The notes beneath the pieces were generated by a model that made no database searches, was not told the origin of the DNA, and saw nothing but the letters and a program-made list of their open reading frames with translations. Both the position numbers and the translations under genes were made by a program. 64,000 nucleotides of DNA from Varunaivibrio sulfuroxidans (GTDB taxonomy: Bacteria > Pseudomonadota > Alphaproteobacteria > Rhodospirillales > Magnetovibrionaceae): contig NZ_CP119676.1 in the NCBI RefSeq assembly GCF_029318635.1, forward strand, positions 1,549,001 through 1,613,000, read 5' to 3'. Below are positions 1 through 10,500 of this stretch, in pieces (the stretch's first letter is position 1; each line of letters opens with the position of its first letter).

Positions 1-721
1 CGTCCTGCTGCTGCGCCGACAGGTGGGTAACTTGAGCGGACAAATCGGCGAAGCGCTTGGTATTTTTTTTCCACAGCGTTTTGAAATTTTCGGCGTACTT
101 TTTCTCACCAGTCAGCAAATAAGAGCGAATATTGGCCACCCCCATAGCCAACGAGCCTCGAATGTCGGCCATCATTCCCAAAATTTGCACGCGATCGCCG
201 CCAACGCCGACGTCGCCCTGAAGTTCCAGATCGATCATTTTGGAAATATTTTCCATCATGATCGCGACGCCCGGCGCGGCCTGGGTCTCCAAAATTTGCG
301 TCGCGGGCTGTTCCTCGGGCGTCCCGACGATATCCTCGATCCGCTGTTGAGAGTGGCGAAATTCTTTGAGAATCCTTTTGAATTCTTTAAAATTTTCGAT
401 GTCTTTGGGGTCGTCCCAAGATTTGGAAAGGGTGTCCATCTGGACGAGGGTGGCGTCGATATCCGCCCACATTTCGGACCGGTGTTTTTTGTACATCGCA
501 GATCCGGTCAACATATACCCTCGCAAGGTGGCGAGCGTTCCGTAGATATCCTTGACCACGGCGGTGCTCGCTTCTGCGGTCGGCGTCCGCAAGGAAAGGA
601 TGCGCCTTGATGTTCTATTGATTTCCGCCACGTTCCATATCGTCGTTCCGACGGCTATCGCCAGGATGACCGCCATCGCCATGAACCCGAGTATAAGGCG
701 TCCACTAATCTTGATATTCAT
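1..721 (-). CDS. Methyl-accepting chemotaxis protein, N-terminal part (runs off left edge)
   Basis: The reverse strand is open from an ATG at 721 to the window edge, giving 240 codons. The protein starts with a short basic stretch and one hydrophobic helix (about residues 10-28, GFMAMAVILAIAVGTTIW). A long helical, Met/Gln-rich periplasmic region with no cysteines follows, as in four-helix-bundle ligand-binding domains of chemoreceptors. The second membrane helix, HAMP and signalling domains would lie to the left of the window. The call rests on architecture, so another sensor with the same input domain (a histidine kinase or diguanylate cyclase) is possible. It is preceded by an AT-rich gap of about 230 bp that probably holds its promoter. 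Confidence 0.6.
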   Translation of the reverse strand, partial: MNIKISGRLILGFMAMAVILAIAVGTTIWNVAEINRTSRRILSLRTPTAEASTAVVKDIYGTLATLRGYMLTGSAMYKKHRSEMWADIDATLVQMDTLSKSWDDPKDIENFKEFKRILKEFRHSQQRIEDIVGTPEEQPATQILETQAAPGVAIMMENISKMIDLELQGDVGVGGDRVQILGMMADIRGSLAMGVANIRSYLLTGEKKYAENFKTLWKKNTKRFADLSAQVTHLSAQQQD

Positions 722-954
722 TATGCTTCCCCTCGATGCGTCCTCCACGTATTCGAACAGAACGCCGCCCTAACCCGAGAGGAAATGTCATGGTGAAAAT
801 TTATGTTGTGTGAAATTGAGATGTCTCTTGAGAAAATAAACGTTATTTTAGTGTAAAATTTACTTTCGTTGATAGTATATTTGTAAACATTAAAATCATG
901 TAAGGACGGCGCGTTTTTCTTAAAAATCGGCGATCCCGAAGTTGCCTTCACCGG
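722..954. other. AT-rich intergenic region upstream of the chemoreceptor
   Basis: This 233-bp gap lies between two minus-strand genes. It is much richer in A+T than its neighbours, especially around 800-900. It most likely holds the chemoreceptor promoter and the end of the reductase transcript. I see no convincing gene; the one open frame here has no family resemblance. Confidence 0.5.
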
Positions 955-1986
955 TCACGCCACGCCTGGCGACCCTTTTGTGGTCGAATGTTCGAAGTGG
1001 ATTTCCTCGTCCGGGAACAACGCCTTGCGCGCCCCATGCGCGGCCGCCGCGGCCTCGGCGAAGCCGGTCAGAATTAACTTTAATTTCCCCCGATAGGTGA
1101 CGATATCCCCAGCGGCGAAGACCCCGGCCAGGCCGGTCGCTCCGTCGGCGGGGTCGATTTTGATCTGATGACGCTCAAGCGGCAGCCCCCAACCCGCGAT
1201 CGGGCCCAGGTTCTGCGACAGACCGAAGAACGCCAGCAACGCGTCCGCTTCGAGACGACGGTCCTCACCATCCAGGTTCTTGACCATAACGGCCTGCATT
1301 TCCCTATCGACCCCTTCGATCGCGGACAGTTGGTACGGCACCACAAGATCGATGACGCCCGACTCGACCTTGGACATCATCTTCTTGACGCTTTCCGGCG
1401 CGGCGCGAAACTTGGGGCGACGGTGCACCACGGCGACGCTCTTGGCGACGTCACTGAGGGACAGCGCCCAATCGACGGCGGAATCGCCGCCGCCGGCGAT
1501 AACGATATTTTTATCTCGAAAATCCTCGCGTCGGCGCACCATGTAATGCACCCCCCGACCCGGCCCGAGATCTTCGTAATCGGCGATCCCGGTCAATGGC
1601 GGTCGGTTCGGGCCGAACGCCCCGACCCCGGCGGCGACGATCACCGCCCCGGCCGTGATGCGCACGCCTTGCGAGGTCGTTAGCGTCCAGCCTCCCTCTG
1701 CGTCGCCCTCCAATTCGGTGACTTGCTGACCCAAATGGTAGAGGGGTGCGAATGGGCGGGCCTGCTCCTCCAAAAGAGAGACCAACGCCCCCGCTTCGAC
1801 CTTGGGAAAGCCGGGAATATCATAAATCATCTTTTCGGGGTACAATGCCGAAAGCTGCCCGCCCAACGCCGGCAAGGCATCAATAACGTGGCACCTGAGG
1901 TCGAGCATACCGCATTCGAATACGCTAAACAGGCCAACGGGGCCGGCGCCAATAATGGCGACGTCGGTGTTGTGCTGTGCGGACAT
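955..1986 (-). CDS. Ferredoxin/flavodoxin--NADP+ reductase (thioredoxin-reductase-like type)
   Basis: The product is a 343-residue cytoplasmic flavoprotein that moves electrons between NADPH and ferredoxin or flavodoxin. The FAD-binding glycine motif IIGAGPVG is at residues 11-18, an NADPH-binding IAGGGDSAVDWAL lies in the middle, and a C-terminal GVFAAGDIVTY closes the FAD site. This order is that of thioredoxin reductase, but the CxxC redox pair is absent, which marks the TrxR-like FNR family. The ATG at 1986 is preceded by a good GGAGG. The open frame continues upstream through tsaE antisense and is not real there. It is divergent from tsaE, sharing a gap of about 150 bp. Confidence 0.88.
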   Translation of the reverse strand: MSAQHNTDVAIIGAGPVGLFSVFECGMLDLRCHVIDALPALGGQLSALYPEKMIYDIPGFPKVEAGALVSLLEEQARPFAPLYHLGQQVTELEGDAEGGWTLTTSQGVRITAGAVIVAAGVGAFGPNRPPLTGIADYEDLGPGRGVHYMVRRREDFRDKNIVIAGGGDSAVDWALSLSDVAKSVAVVHRRPKFRAAPESVKKMMSKVESGVIDLVVPYQLSAIEGVDREMQAVMVKNLDGEDRRLEADALLAFFGLSQNLGPIAGWGLPLERHQIKIDPADGATGLAGVFAAGDIVTYRGKLKLILTGFAEAAAAAHGARKALFPDEEIHFEHSTTKGSPGVA

Positions 1987-2133
1987 AGGTAAGAGGCCTC
2001 CGAGTGTGCGAAAATTCATTGAATTGACGGATATGTTATATAAAGGGTTCCCCGGCGTTGGGAAAGGGCGACGGCGGTCACGCCGTGGGCGAGAACGCGG
2101 GGCCGAAGCCCGGAGCGGGACGAGGGGACGATC

Positions 2134-2625
2134 ATGACGGACATAAATCCGGCGCAAGATTCGATCGATATCACATTGCGCGGCGTGAAAGCGACCCAGG
2201 AGTTGGCGCAAAATTTGGCGCGTCTCGCCCGCCGGGGGGATGCGATCGCCCTGTACGGCCCCATGGGCGCGGGAAAGACGACGTTCGCGCGCGCCTTCAT
2301 TCAGGCCTGGAGCGGCCGCGAAGAGGAAGTCCTCAGCCCGGCGTTTTCGATGGTTCACGTCTATGAATATCTCGACGGCGATATTTATCATTTCGACTTC
2401 AAACGCCTGGACGAAGCGGAAAAAGCCTTCGAGTTGGGCATCGAGGAAGCCTTCGCCCACGGCCTCTCGCTGATCGAAAGCCCCGAGCGCCTGGGGTCTC
2501 ATTTGCCGCGCCACCGCCTCGACATTACGCTTCGCCCGGCGTCTCGCGGAAAAACCATCCGCGAGGCGTGCCTGACCGGCCACGGCGACTGGCAAGAACG
2601 TCTGCGAGAATCCGGCCATGCCTGA
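2134..2625 (+). CDS. tsaE: tRNA threonylcarbamoyladenosine biosynthesis ATPase TsaE
   Basis: TsaE is the small ATPase that works with TsaB and TsaD to form t6A at position 37 of ANN-decoding tRNAs. The Walker A motif GPMGAGKTT is at residues 42-50 and the HVYEY/DIYHFDFKRL segment typical of the family follows. The length of 163 residues is normal. It opens a tight operon: its stop overlaps the start of the next gene (amgK) by 8 bp, so the two are translationally coupled. Confidence 0.92.
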   Translation: MTDINPAQDSIDITLRGVKATQELAQNLARLARRGDAIALYGPMGAGKTTFARAFIQAWSGREEEVLSPAFSMVHVYEYLDGDIYHFDFKRLDEAEKAFELGIEEAFAHGLSLIESPERLGSHLPRHRLDITLRPASRGKTIREACLTGHGDWQERLRESGHA

Positions 2626-3664
2626 GCGCGCGCGGGCGCTCGACGCCTTTGTCACGCGCGCCGGTTGGGGGCGAGCGTCACGACGCCCCCTTGCCGGCGA
2701 CGCCTCGTTTCGTCGTTATGTGCGCCTGTCCATCGACGACGGAACCGTCCGTGATGGGCGTCCCCACAAACGTACGGCGCTGGTGATGGACGCGCCGCCG
2801 CCACTTGAGGACATCCGCCCTTTTTGTCGCGTCGATCGAATGTTGCTTTCCCTGGGCTTGAGCGCGCCCGAAATCCTCGCCGAAGATACCGAGCGGGGGT
2901 TTTTGTTGCTCGAAGATTGGGGCGACAATACCTACACCCGCCTGCTGGCGGCGGGGGCCGACGAAACCGCTCTGTACGCCCTGGCGGTGGACGTCCTGAT
3001 CGTCCTGCGCCGCCATCCCCTGAGCCCCGTGCTCAGCGCCCAACTGCCTCCCTACGACACCCGGCGTCTGCTCGACGAGGCGTTCTTGTTGACGGACTGG
3101 TACTGGCCCGCGATCTTTGGCCGCCCCCTTTCCCCCGACGCCCGCGCTGCGTACGAAGCGGCGTGGCGTGGCGCCCTCGCCCCGGCGCTAACGGAACCGC
3201 GCGTCCTCACCTTGCGCGATTACCATGTCGATAACCTGATGCGCATCGACGGGCGCGACGGCGTGCGCGCTTGCGGCCTACTCGACTTTCAGGACGCCTT
3301 GGCGGGCCATCCGGCATACGACCTGGTTTCGTTGCTGCAGGACGCCCGGCGCGATATCTCGCCCGCCCTGGCCACGGCGATGCTGGCGCGTTATCTGGAC
3401 GCGTTGGATATTCCCGACCGCGACGCCTTCACCGCCGCGTTCACGATTTTAGGCGCGCAACGCCACGCCAAAGTCATCGGCGTTTTCGCCCGCCTTTGCA
3501 AACGCGACGGGAAAACCGTATACCTTGGGCACATACCGCGTCTGTGGCGCTTGCTGGAAACCGCGCTCGCGCATCCGACCCTCGCCGCAGTCGCCGAATG
3601 GTTCGACGCCTATATTCCACCTGAACGCCGCCTCACCCTCTTATGCGAATCCGAGATTTCATGA
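2618..3664 (+). CDS. amgK: N-acetylmuramate/N-acetylglucosamine kinase AmgK
   Basis: This is an aminoglycoside-phosphotransferase-fold sugar kinase of 348 residues that phosphorylates MurNAc (and GlcNAc) at C1 in the MurU-dependent peptidoglycan recycling route. The catalytic loop LRDYHVDNLM lies near residues 199-208 and the metal-binding GLLDFQDA follows about 20 residues later, both standard for the APH family. The partner uridylyltransferase murU follows immediately with an ATGA overlap, which strongly supports AmgK over a generic phosphotransferase. It acts in the cytoplasm on sugars returned from wall turnover. Confidence 0.88.
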   Translation: MPERARALDAFVTRAGWGRASRRPLAGDASFRRYVRLSIDDGTVRDGRPHKRTALVMDAPPPLEDIRPFCRVDRMLLSLGLSAPEILAEDTERGFLLLEDWGDNTYTRLLAAGADETALYALAVDVLIVLRRHPLSPVLSAQLPPYDTRRLLDEAFLLTDWYWPAIFGRPLSPDARAAYEAAWRGALAPALTEPRVLTLRDYHVDNLMRIDGRDGVRACGLLDFQDALAGHPAYDLVSLLQDARRDISPALATAMLARYLDALDIPDRDAFTAAFTILGAQRHAKVIGVFARLCKRDGKTVYLGHIPRLWRLLETALAHPTLAAVAEWFDAYIPPERRLTLLCESEIS

Positions 3665-4467
3665 TCATGGCATCCAAACCCGCAAAATCCTCTTGCAGGA
3701 AAACCGCCTCTTCCTCTTCACCGAAAGATCCCGACGATATCCCCATCGACACCGCCATGGTGCTGGCCGCCGGTTTCGGCTATCGCATGCGCCCGATTAC
3801 CAATCGTATCCCCAAGGCCCTGGTTCAGGTGTGCGGACGCGCCTTAATCGACTACGCCCTCGACCGATTGCAAAATGCCGAGATCAAAAAAACCGTCGTC
3901 AACGTGCATTATCTGGGGGAACAGGTCGAACGCCACCTGCGCCGCCGTCAGCGCCCGAGAATCGTCTTCAGCCGCGAGGAAAGCCTGCTTGAAACCGGCG
4001 GCGGCATTACAAAAGCGCTGCCCCTGTTGGGAGAACGGCCCTTTTTCGCCGTCAATGCCGACACCTTGTGGCTGAACAGTAACGAGTGCGCATTGGCGCG
4101 CCTGAAAGAGGCCTGGAACGACGCCAAGATGGACGCCCTGCTGTTGCTCCATCACACCGTTGACGCCTACGGTTACGACGGCATGGGCGATTTTCTGGTC
4201 GATGCGGTGGGGCGGGTCGAACGTCGCCCGCCGGTCGAGGTTTCGCCATACGTTTTCACCGGCGTGCAGATCCTCCATCCCCGCCTGTTCGAGGGCGCGC
4301 GGGTCGAACCTTTTTCGCTAAACGTACTTTACGACAAGGCGATCGAGAACGGTCGTCTGTACGCTATTGTGCATGATGGGGAGTGGCTGCACGTTGGGTC
4401 GCCCGAAGGACTGGCCACCGCCGAGCGTTACATGCACGAACGCTATCCCGGCGTAAAACGACGCTGA
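3661..4467 (+). CDS. murU: N-acetylmuramate alpha-1-phosphate uridylyltransferase MurU
   Basis: The product is a nucleotidyltransferase that turns MurNAc-1-phosphate into UDP-MurNAc, bypassing de novo synthesis. The signature VLAAGFGYRMRP is at residues 34-45, with the conserved lysine in IPKAL just after, and NADTLWLN carries the metal-binding aspartate. I chose the ATG at 3661 because it makes a four-base ATGA overlap with amgK; an in-frame ATG 18 bases upstream lies inside amgK. The first 30 residues form a Ser/Lys-rich extension absent from compact homologues, so ATG 3667 or a later start remains possible. Confidence 0.86.
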   Translation: MIMASKPAKSSCRKTASSSSPKDPDDIPIDTAMVLAAGFGYRMRPITNRIPKALVQVCGRALIDYALDRLQNAEIKKTVVNVHYLGEQVERHLRRRQRPRIVFSREESLLETGGGITKALPLLGERPFFAVNADTLWLNSNECALARLKEAWNDAKMDALLLLHHTVDAYGYDGMGDFLVDAVGRVERRPPVEVSPYVFTGVQILHPRLFEGARVEPFSLNVLYDKAIENGRLYAIVHDGEWLHVGSPEGLATAERYMHERYPGVKRR

Positions 4468-4521
4468 CGCGCGTCGCCCGTTTCGGATTATCGCGCGAGG
4501 TTAATAGGGAGACGGCCCGAT

Positions 4522-7500
4522 ATGGCCTCCATCCAGACGCCCCCCACTCCCCGGCTCCGGGTTTACACCATCGCCGGGCACGTTTCCTTCGTTGACGCCT
4601 TGGCCCAAGGTCTGATCGCCCGCGCCGAGGGCGGCCCCCTGGCGCTTGGCGCCTATCGTATCTTGCTGCCGACCCGCCGTTCGTGCCGGGCGCTCGGCGA
4701 CGCCTTCTTGCGTCAAAGCGGCGGCGCGCCGACGCTGCTTGCGCGCATGGAGCCATTGGGCGATGTCGATGAAGAGGAAATCCAAATCGAAACCGGCGCC
4801 TTCGGACTGGACGACGGACCGGACAACGAAGCCCCCGATGGGCCGGACGACCTTCCCCCCGCCATCGGAACGATGCGCAGAACCTTTCTGTTGGCCGATC
4901 TCATCGGGGCGCGCGCCCATGCCGAAGCGCGCGCCCTGCCCCCCGATCAAGCCGTCCGCTTGGCCGGGGAACTGTCGCGTTTTCTCGACCAAGTCCATAC
5001 CGAGCGGCGCGATTTGAACGACCTGAAAGACTTGGCGCCCGAGGCCTTCGCCGAACATTGGCAGGACACCTTGCGGTTTTTGTCCATCCTCGGCGATCAC
5101 TGGCCCGCCATTTTGGCCGGCGAAGGCGCCCTTGATCCGGCGATGAAGCGTAATCTTTTGCTCGAACGGCGCGCCCGACTATGGGCGCAATCGCCGCCGA
5201 AATATCCCGTTTTCGCCGCCGGATCGACCGGCTCCGTCCCCGCCAGCGCCGATTTGCTGCGCGTCGTCGCCCACTTGCCCGATGGTGGCGTGGTCTTGCC
5301 CGGCCTGGATACCGAGGCCTCCCCGGATATGTGGCGAGAAATCGCCGCGGAACCGACCCATCCTCAACATGCGATGGCCAAATTGCTGGAGCATATCGGC
5401 ATTTCTCCCGCAGAGGTTCAACCCTGGGGCGATGACGTCGCCCCCCCCGCCAGGATCGCCAGGATGCGCTTGATTCACCAGTGTCTATCCCCGGCGAGCC
5501 GCCTCGAAACTTGGCGTGAAGCCCCGCCGCCGCCGAGCGAGGCCCTGGATGGGGTGACCCGCGTGGATTGCCCGACCTCCCAAATCGAGGCCACCGTCAT
5601 CGCCTTGATCATGCGTCGCACCCTTAACGTTCCCGGACGCACCGCCGCCTTGGTGACCGCCGACCGGAGTCTGGCCCGGCGCGTCGGCGCGGAGCTTTCC
5701 CGTTGGTCGATCGCACTCGACGATTCGGCCGGCGTTCCGCTAAACAAGACGCCACCGGGGAGCTTTCTACGCCTGCTTTGCGCCATGCTGGACGACGCGT
5801 TTTCTCCGGTAGCGACGCTGGCTTGTCTAAAACACCCCTTGGCCGCCCTGGGCATGGCTCGGCGGGATTTTCGCGCCCGGGTGCGACGTTTGGAAATAGC
5901 CCTCCTGCGCGGCCCTCGCCCGGCGCCGGGCGTCGCCGGATTGCGCGCCGCGCTGACGGCGTACGCCCATGACGTCCAGGCGCGGGCGCACGCCGGCGCG
6001 CACCCTCAAGAACTGGGAGATCTTCTGGATCGACTGGAACGGGTTTGCGCGCCGCTACAATCATTTTTCAACCACGACGCCGCCGGTTTCGACGCCTTCG
6101 CCCACGCCCTCGTCGCCACCGCGGAAGGTTTGGCCGCAGACGCCGAACACGGCGGCGAGGATCGCCTATGGGCGGAGGAAGCCGGCGAGGCGCTGGCCGA
6201 TTTTATCGGCGAGGCGCGCGACGCCGCCCGAGGATGCATGACCATCGCGCCACGCCACAGCGCAGCGCTGCTTGACGTCCTGATGGCCGAAAAGGTCGTG
6301 CGTTCGCGCTACCCCAAACATCCGCGGCTAAGCATTTGGGGCCCCCTAGAGGCCCGCCTTCAGCGTGCGGACGTGGTGATCATGGGGGCCCTCAACGAAG
6401 GATCGTGGCCGCCCGAGGTCCAGCCCAGCCCGTGGATGAGCCGTCCCATGCAGCGCCGTTTCGGGTTGACCCTTCCCGAGAGGCGGGTCGGTCTTTCGGC
6501 GCATGATTTCGCCCAAGCCCTGGGCGCCGAAACGGTTTACATCACCCGTTCCAAGCGGTCCGGCGGCGCGCCGACAAACCCGTCGCGATGGTTGGCGCGG
6601 ATCACGACCTTTCTCGACGGTCATGGCATGGGCGCGGCCCTCACCACCGCGCGCGACGGCGCCGATTGGCTGGGCTGGGCCCATGCGTTGAACGCCCCGC
6701 GATCGCAGACTCCATGTTCGCCACCCGCCCCAACGCCGCCCGTCCACACCCGCCCGGCGTCACTTTCGGTAACCCGCGTCGAAACCTGGATTCGCGACCC
6801 TTATGCGCTTTACGCCCGCCATATCTTGAGACTGAAACCCCTCGATCCGATCGACGCCGACCCCGGCGCCGGGGACCGGGGATCGGTTGTTCACGACATT
6901 CTTGATCGCTTCGTCCGTCATCACCCCGGCGCGCTGGGGCCGGACGCCCTGGACCGATTGCTCGAAATCGGCCGCGACCGTTTCGCGGCGCTCATCGCCT
7001 ACCCCGGCGTGCGCGCCTTTTGGTGGCCTCGCTTCGAACGCATCGCCGATTGGTTCATCGCCTTCGAACGCAACCGCCGGGCGCGGGGCGTCGTCACCGT
7101 CGCCTGTGAAGTGGACGGGAAATTGGCGTTACCCGATCCCAGGGGCGGGAACTTCATCCTCGGCGCGCGCGCCGACCGCATCGACCGCATCGCGGATGGC
7201 GGACTGGAGATCGTCGATTACAAAACCGGCGTCGTGCCCAGCGTCAAGCAGGTCACAAGCGGCCTCGCGCCGCAGTTGCCCTTGGAGGCGGCGATCGCGA
7301 CGGCGGGGGGCTTTGCCGGCGTGCCCAAACAGGCCGTCTCCCGGCTCAGTTACGTCAAGCTGTCCGGGGGCCGCGTCCCGGGTAAGGATATTCCCCTCAA
7401 GGTGGATGTCGATGACCTCGCCGCCGACGCCCTAAGCGGCCTTAAGCGCATGATCGCGCGCTATGGCGACCCACGAACGCCATACCTCTCCCGCCAGCGG

Positions 7501-7584
7501 GTTATGTACGAGCAACGCCAGGGAGATTTCGACCACCTTGCGCGCATCGCCGAATGGTCGGTTCAAGAAGAGGGCGATCAATGA
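4522..7584 (+). CDS. addB: Double-strand break repair protein AddB (alphaproteobacterial type)
   Basis: AddB is the 1020-residue partner of AddA in the helicase-nuclease that resects double-strand breaks for RecA loading. An N-terminal PTRRSCRALGDAF segment stands at the position of helicase motif I but lacks an intact Walker A, as in alphaproteobacterial AddB. The C-terminal RecB-type nuclease is clear: GGLEIVDYKTG near residues 892-902 holds the D and K of the PD-(D/E)xK site. The stop overlaps the addA start in an ATGA, so the two subunits are coupled. The start follows GGGAG at a workable distance. Confidence 0.92.
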   Translation: MASIQTPPTPRLRVYTIAGHVSFVDALAQGLIARAEGGPLALGAYRILLPTRRSCRALGDAFLRQSGGAPTLLARMEPLGDVDEEEIQIETGAFGLDDGPDNEAPDGPDDLPPAIGTMRRTFLLADLIGARAHAEARALPPDQAVRLAGELSRFLDQVHTERRDLNDLKDLAPEAFAEHWQDTLRFLSILGDHWPAILAGEGALDPAMKRNLLLERRARLWAQSPPKYPVFAAGSTGSVPASADLLRVVAHLPDGGVVLPGLDTEASPDMWREIAAEPTHPQHAMAKLLEHIGISPAEVQPWGDDVAPPARIARMRLIHQCLSPASRLETWREAPPPPSEALDGVTRVDCPTSQIEATVIALIMRRTLNVPGRTAALVTADRSLARRVGAELSRWSIALDDSAGVPLNKTPPGSFLRLLCAMLDDAFSPVATLACLKHPLAALGMARRDFRARVRRLEIALLRGPRPAPGVAGLRAALTAYAHDVQARAHAGAHPQELGDLLDRLERVCAPLQSFFNHDAAGFDAFAHALVATAEGLAADAEHGGEDRLWAEEAGEALADFIGEARDAARGCMTIAPRHSAALLDVLMAEKVVRSRYPKHPRLSIWGPLEARLQRADVVIMGALNEGSWPPEVQPSPWMSRPMQRRFGLTLPERRVGLSAHDFAQALGAETVYITRSKRSGGAPTNPSRWLARITTFLDGHGMGAALTTARDGADWLGWAHALNAPRSQTPCSPPAPTPPVHTRPASLSVTRVETWIRDPYALYARHILRLKPLDPIDADPGAGDRGSVVHDILDRFVRHHPGALGPDALDRLLEIGRDRFAALIAYPGVRAFWWPRFERIADWFIAFERNRRARGVVTVACEVDGKLALPDPRGGNFILGARADRIDRIADGGLEIVDYKTGVVPSVKQVTSGLAPQLPLEAAIATAGGFAGVPKQAVSRLSYVKLSGGRVPGKDIPLKVDVDDLAADALSGLKRMIARYGDPRTPYLSRQRVMYEQRQGDFDHLARIAEWSVQEEGDQ

Positions 7585-10500
7585 ACACACCCTCGTCCTC
7601 GGTCAACGCCGACAGCACCACCCAGGCGCAACGGGCCGCGGCCGATCCCGAAAAATCGGTCTGGGTGTCGGCCAACGCCGGCACCGGCAAGACTCGCGTT
7701 CTGATCGACCGGATCACCCGTCTTTTGCTCGACGGCACTCGGCCCCAAGCGATTTTGTGTCTGACCTTCACCAAGACGGCGGCGGCGGAAATGGCGCAAC
7801 GGCTGAACGCCCGCCTGGGAACATGGGCGATGATGGGCGACGGCCTCCTCAAGAGGACCTTAACCGCCCTGCTCGGGCGTCCCCCCGAGGCGCCCCAGGT
7901 CACCCGCGCCCGACGCCTGTTCGCCGATATTCTGGACACCCCCGGAGGCCTTCAAATCCGAACCCTGCATTCCTTTTGCGAATCCCTCCTCGGGCGTTTT
8001 CCCATCGAAGCGGGCGTCGCGCCGCATTTTTCCGTCATCGACGAGCGCACCCAGGGCGAACTTTTGAACGAGGCGCGCGACAGATTGCTGGCCCGGGCCT
8101 TCGAGAATCCCGACGGCGCACAAGCCGCCGCCGTCGCCCTGATCGGCGCGTTGACCGACGAGGGCGGTTTCGCCAAGACAATAGGGGAACTGGCGCAAAA
8201 CCGCGCGCGCCTGCATCGGATGATCCGTATTCACGGTTCGCTCGACGCCTTGAAGGCCTATGTCGCACAAGCGCTCGGCGTTTCCGCCGATGATCGCGAA
8301 GAGGACGTCCTGCGCGCCGCCTTGGGCGATGCGGCGCTCGGTCGCGAAGGCTTGGAACGGGCCTGCGCCGCGCTCGATCACGGGACGGCGGGATCGCAAA
8401 AGAAGGCCGCCGAGATACGCGCCTTCCTCGATAACGACGCCATTCGCCGGGCGGCCGACTTCGACACCGCCTATCGCCCCTTGTTCCTAACCGCGAAAGA
8501 CCAGCCCCTGGCGGCAAAAAACCTGATCACCAACGGCGCGCGCGCCTTCGACCCCGACGCCGAAGCTATTTTACGCGCCGAACAGAACCGTCTCGTCGCC
8601 CTAATCGAAACGCTGCAGGCTTGCCGCGTGCGCGATGCGACGGTCGCCCTGTTAACCGTGGCGGGCGCTCTGATCGATCATTTCGACGCCTTAAAACAGC
8701 GCCACGCCCTGCTCGACTATGACGACCTGATCGACCGCGCCCGCGACCTGTTGGCGCGTGACGGCGGGGCGTCATGGGTGCATTACAAGCTCGACGAGGG
8801 CCTTCAACATATCCTGGTCGATGAAAGCCAGGACACCAGCCCGGCGCAATGGGAAATCGTGCGCGCCTTGGCCGACGAATTTTTTTCCGGGCGCGGGGCC
8901 CACGAAGACGATCCACCCGCCCGGCGCACGATTTTCGCCGTCGGCGATGAAAAGCAGTCCATTTACAGTTTTCAAGGCGCGGAACCGGTCGAATTCGCGC
9001 GAATGCAGGCCTATTTCGCGCGGCGCGCGCGGGAAAGCGCGCGGCCCTTCGAAACCATCCCCCTAAAGTTGTCCTTCCGTTCGACCCGAGCCGTGTTGTC
9101 GTTGGTGGACGAGGTGTTCGCCCGTCCCGAAGCGCGCGACGGCCTGTCGTTCGCGGGTCTGGCCGTCGAGCACGCCGCCCATCGCGCCGATGCGCCGGGT
9201 TTGGTCGAATTGTGGCCGGTGCTGCGCCCCGAAGACGTCCCCGAAAGCGATCCTTGGGACGCGCCGATCGATCGTCCGGATTCGCGAAGCCCCGAGGTCC
9301 GTCTCGCCGAGCGCATCGCCAAAACCATCGACGGCTGGCTGCAAAAGGGCGAAACCCTGGAGGCCACAGGCGAGGCGATCCGCCCCGGAGATATCCTGAT
9401 TTTACTGCGCAAACGCACCGGCGGCTTCATTAGCGCCATGGTGCGGGCGCTAAAAAATAAGGCGATCGCGGTGGCCGGAACCGACCGCATGGTGCTCGGC
9501 CGACAAATCGCGGTGATGGACCTATTGGCGTTGGCGCGTTTCGCCGTTTTATGCGACGACGATCTGAATCTCGCCGCCTTGCTGAAGTCGCCGTTGATCG
9601 GGTTGGACGAGGCGACGTTGTTCGACCTCGCCCACCGGCGCACGGGGAGCCTATGGGCCGCCCTTGGCGAAAAACGTCGCGCGCGCGCCGAGTTCGAGCG
9701 CGCCCACGACAAACTAACCGCCATCTTGGCGCGCGCCGATTTTACCGCGCCTTACGAATTTTTCGCATCCGTCCTCAGCGCGGGAGGCCTGAAGGCGCTG
9801 TTGCAGCGCTTAGGGCCCGACGCCGAGGACCCGATCGACGAATTTCTGTCGCTGGCCCTTGAGTTTGAACGCACGCACGTTCCCTCGTTGCAAGGCTTTT
9901 TGAACTGGTTCGACAAGGGTGAAAGCATCATCAAGCGCGACATGGAAACCGTCGCCGACGAGGTCCGCATCATGACCGTACACGGGGCCAAGGGTCTGGA
10001 AGCGCCGATCGTTTTCCTTCCCGACACCTGCGCCAGCCCGGACGGGCGAAACGACAGCACGGTCCTATGGCGTCACGAACCCGAGGGCGATCTTCCCCCC
10101 GTGGTGCTTTGGAGCGCAAACGCACAAATGCGTCCCGCGCTTTGCCAGACGCTGATCGCGGCCAATAAACGCGCGCGCGAACAAGAATATCGCCGCCTGC
10201 TGTATGTCGCCATGACCCGCGCCCGCGACCGTTTGTACGTCTGTGGTTGGGAGGGCGCGCGCGCGCGTCCCGATTCGTGCTGGTACGAACTCGTCGCGCC
10301 CGTCATGCGCACCTTGGGCGAGAAAGTCTCCGGGCAAGACGACGGCGAAGGGGACGGTGCGGTGTGGCGTTATCACACCCCCGGCGGCGGCCCCGCTCAA
10401 AAGGAATCGCCCGAAAAGACCGCGTCCCGGCTTTCTCCCGCTCTTCCGTCGTGGGCGCGGGAACGCCCCGAAGGCGAACCGACGCCGCCCCGCCCCCTCA

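Noticed and set aside
721-951. 76-codon open frame in the AT-rich gap
   Set aside because: No ribosome site, no family resemblance, overlaps the chemoreceptor start; more likely promoter DNA.
1987-2655. N-terminal extension of the FNR gene
   Set aside because: It would run antisense through tsaE; a good ribosome site and the family start are at 1986.
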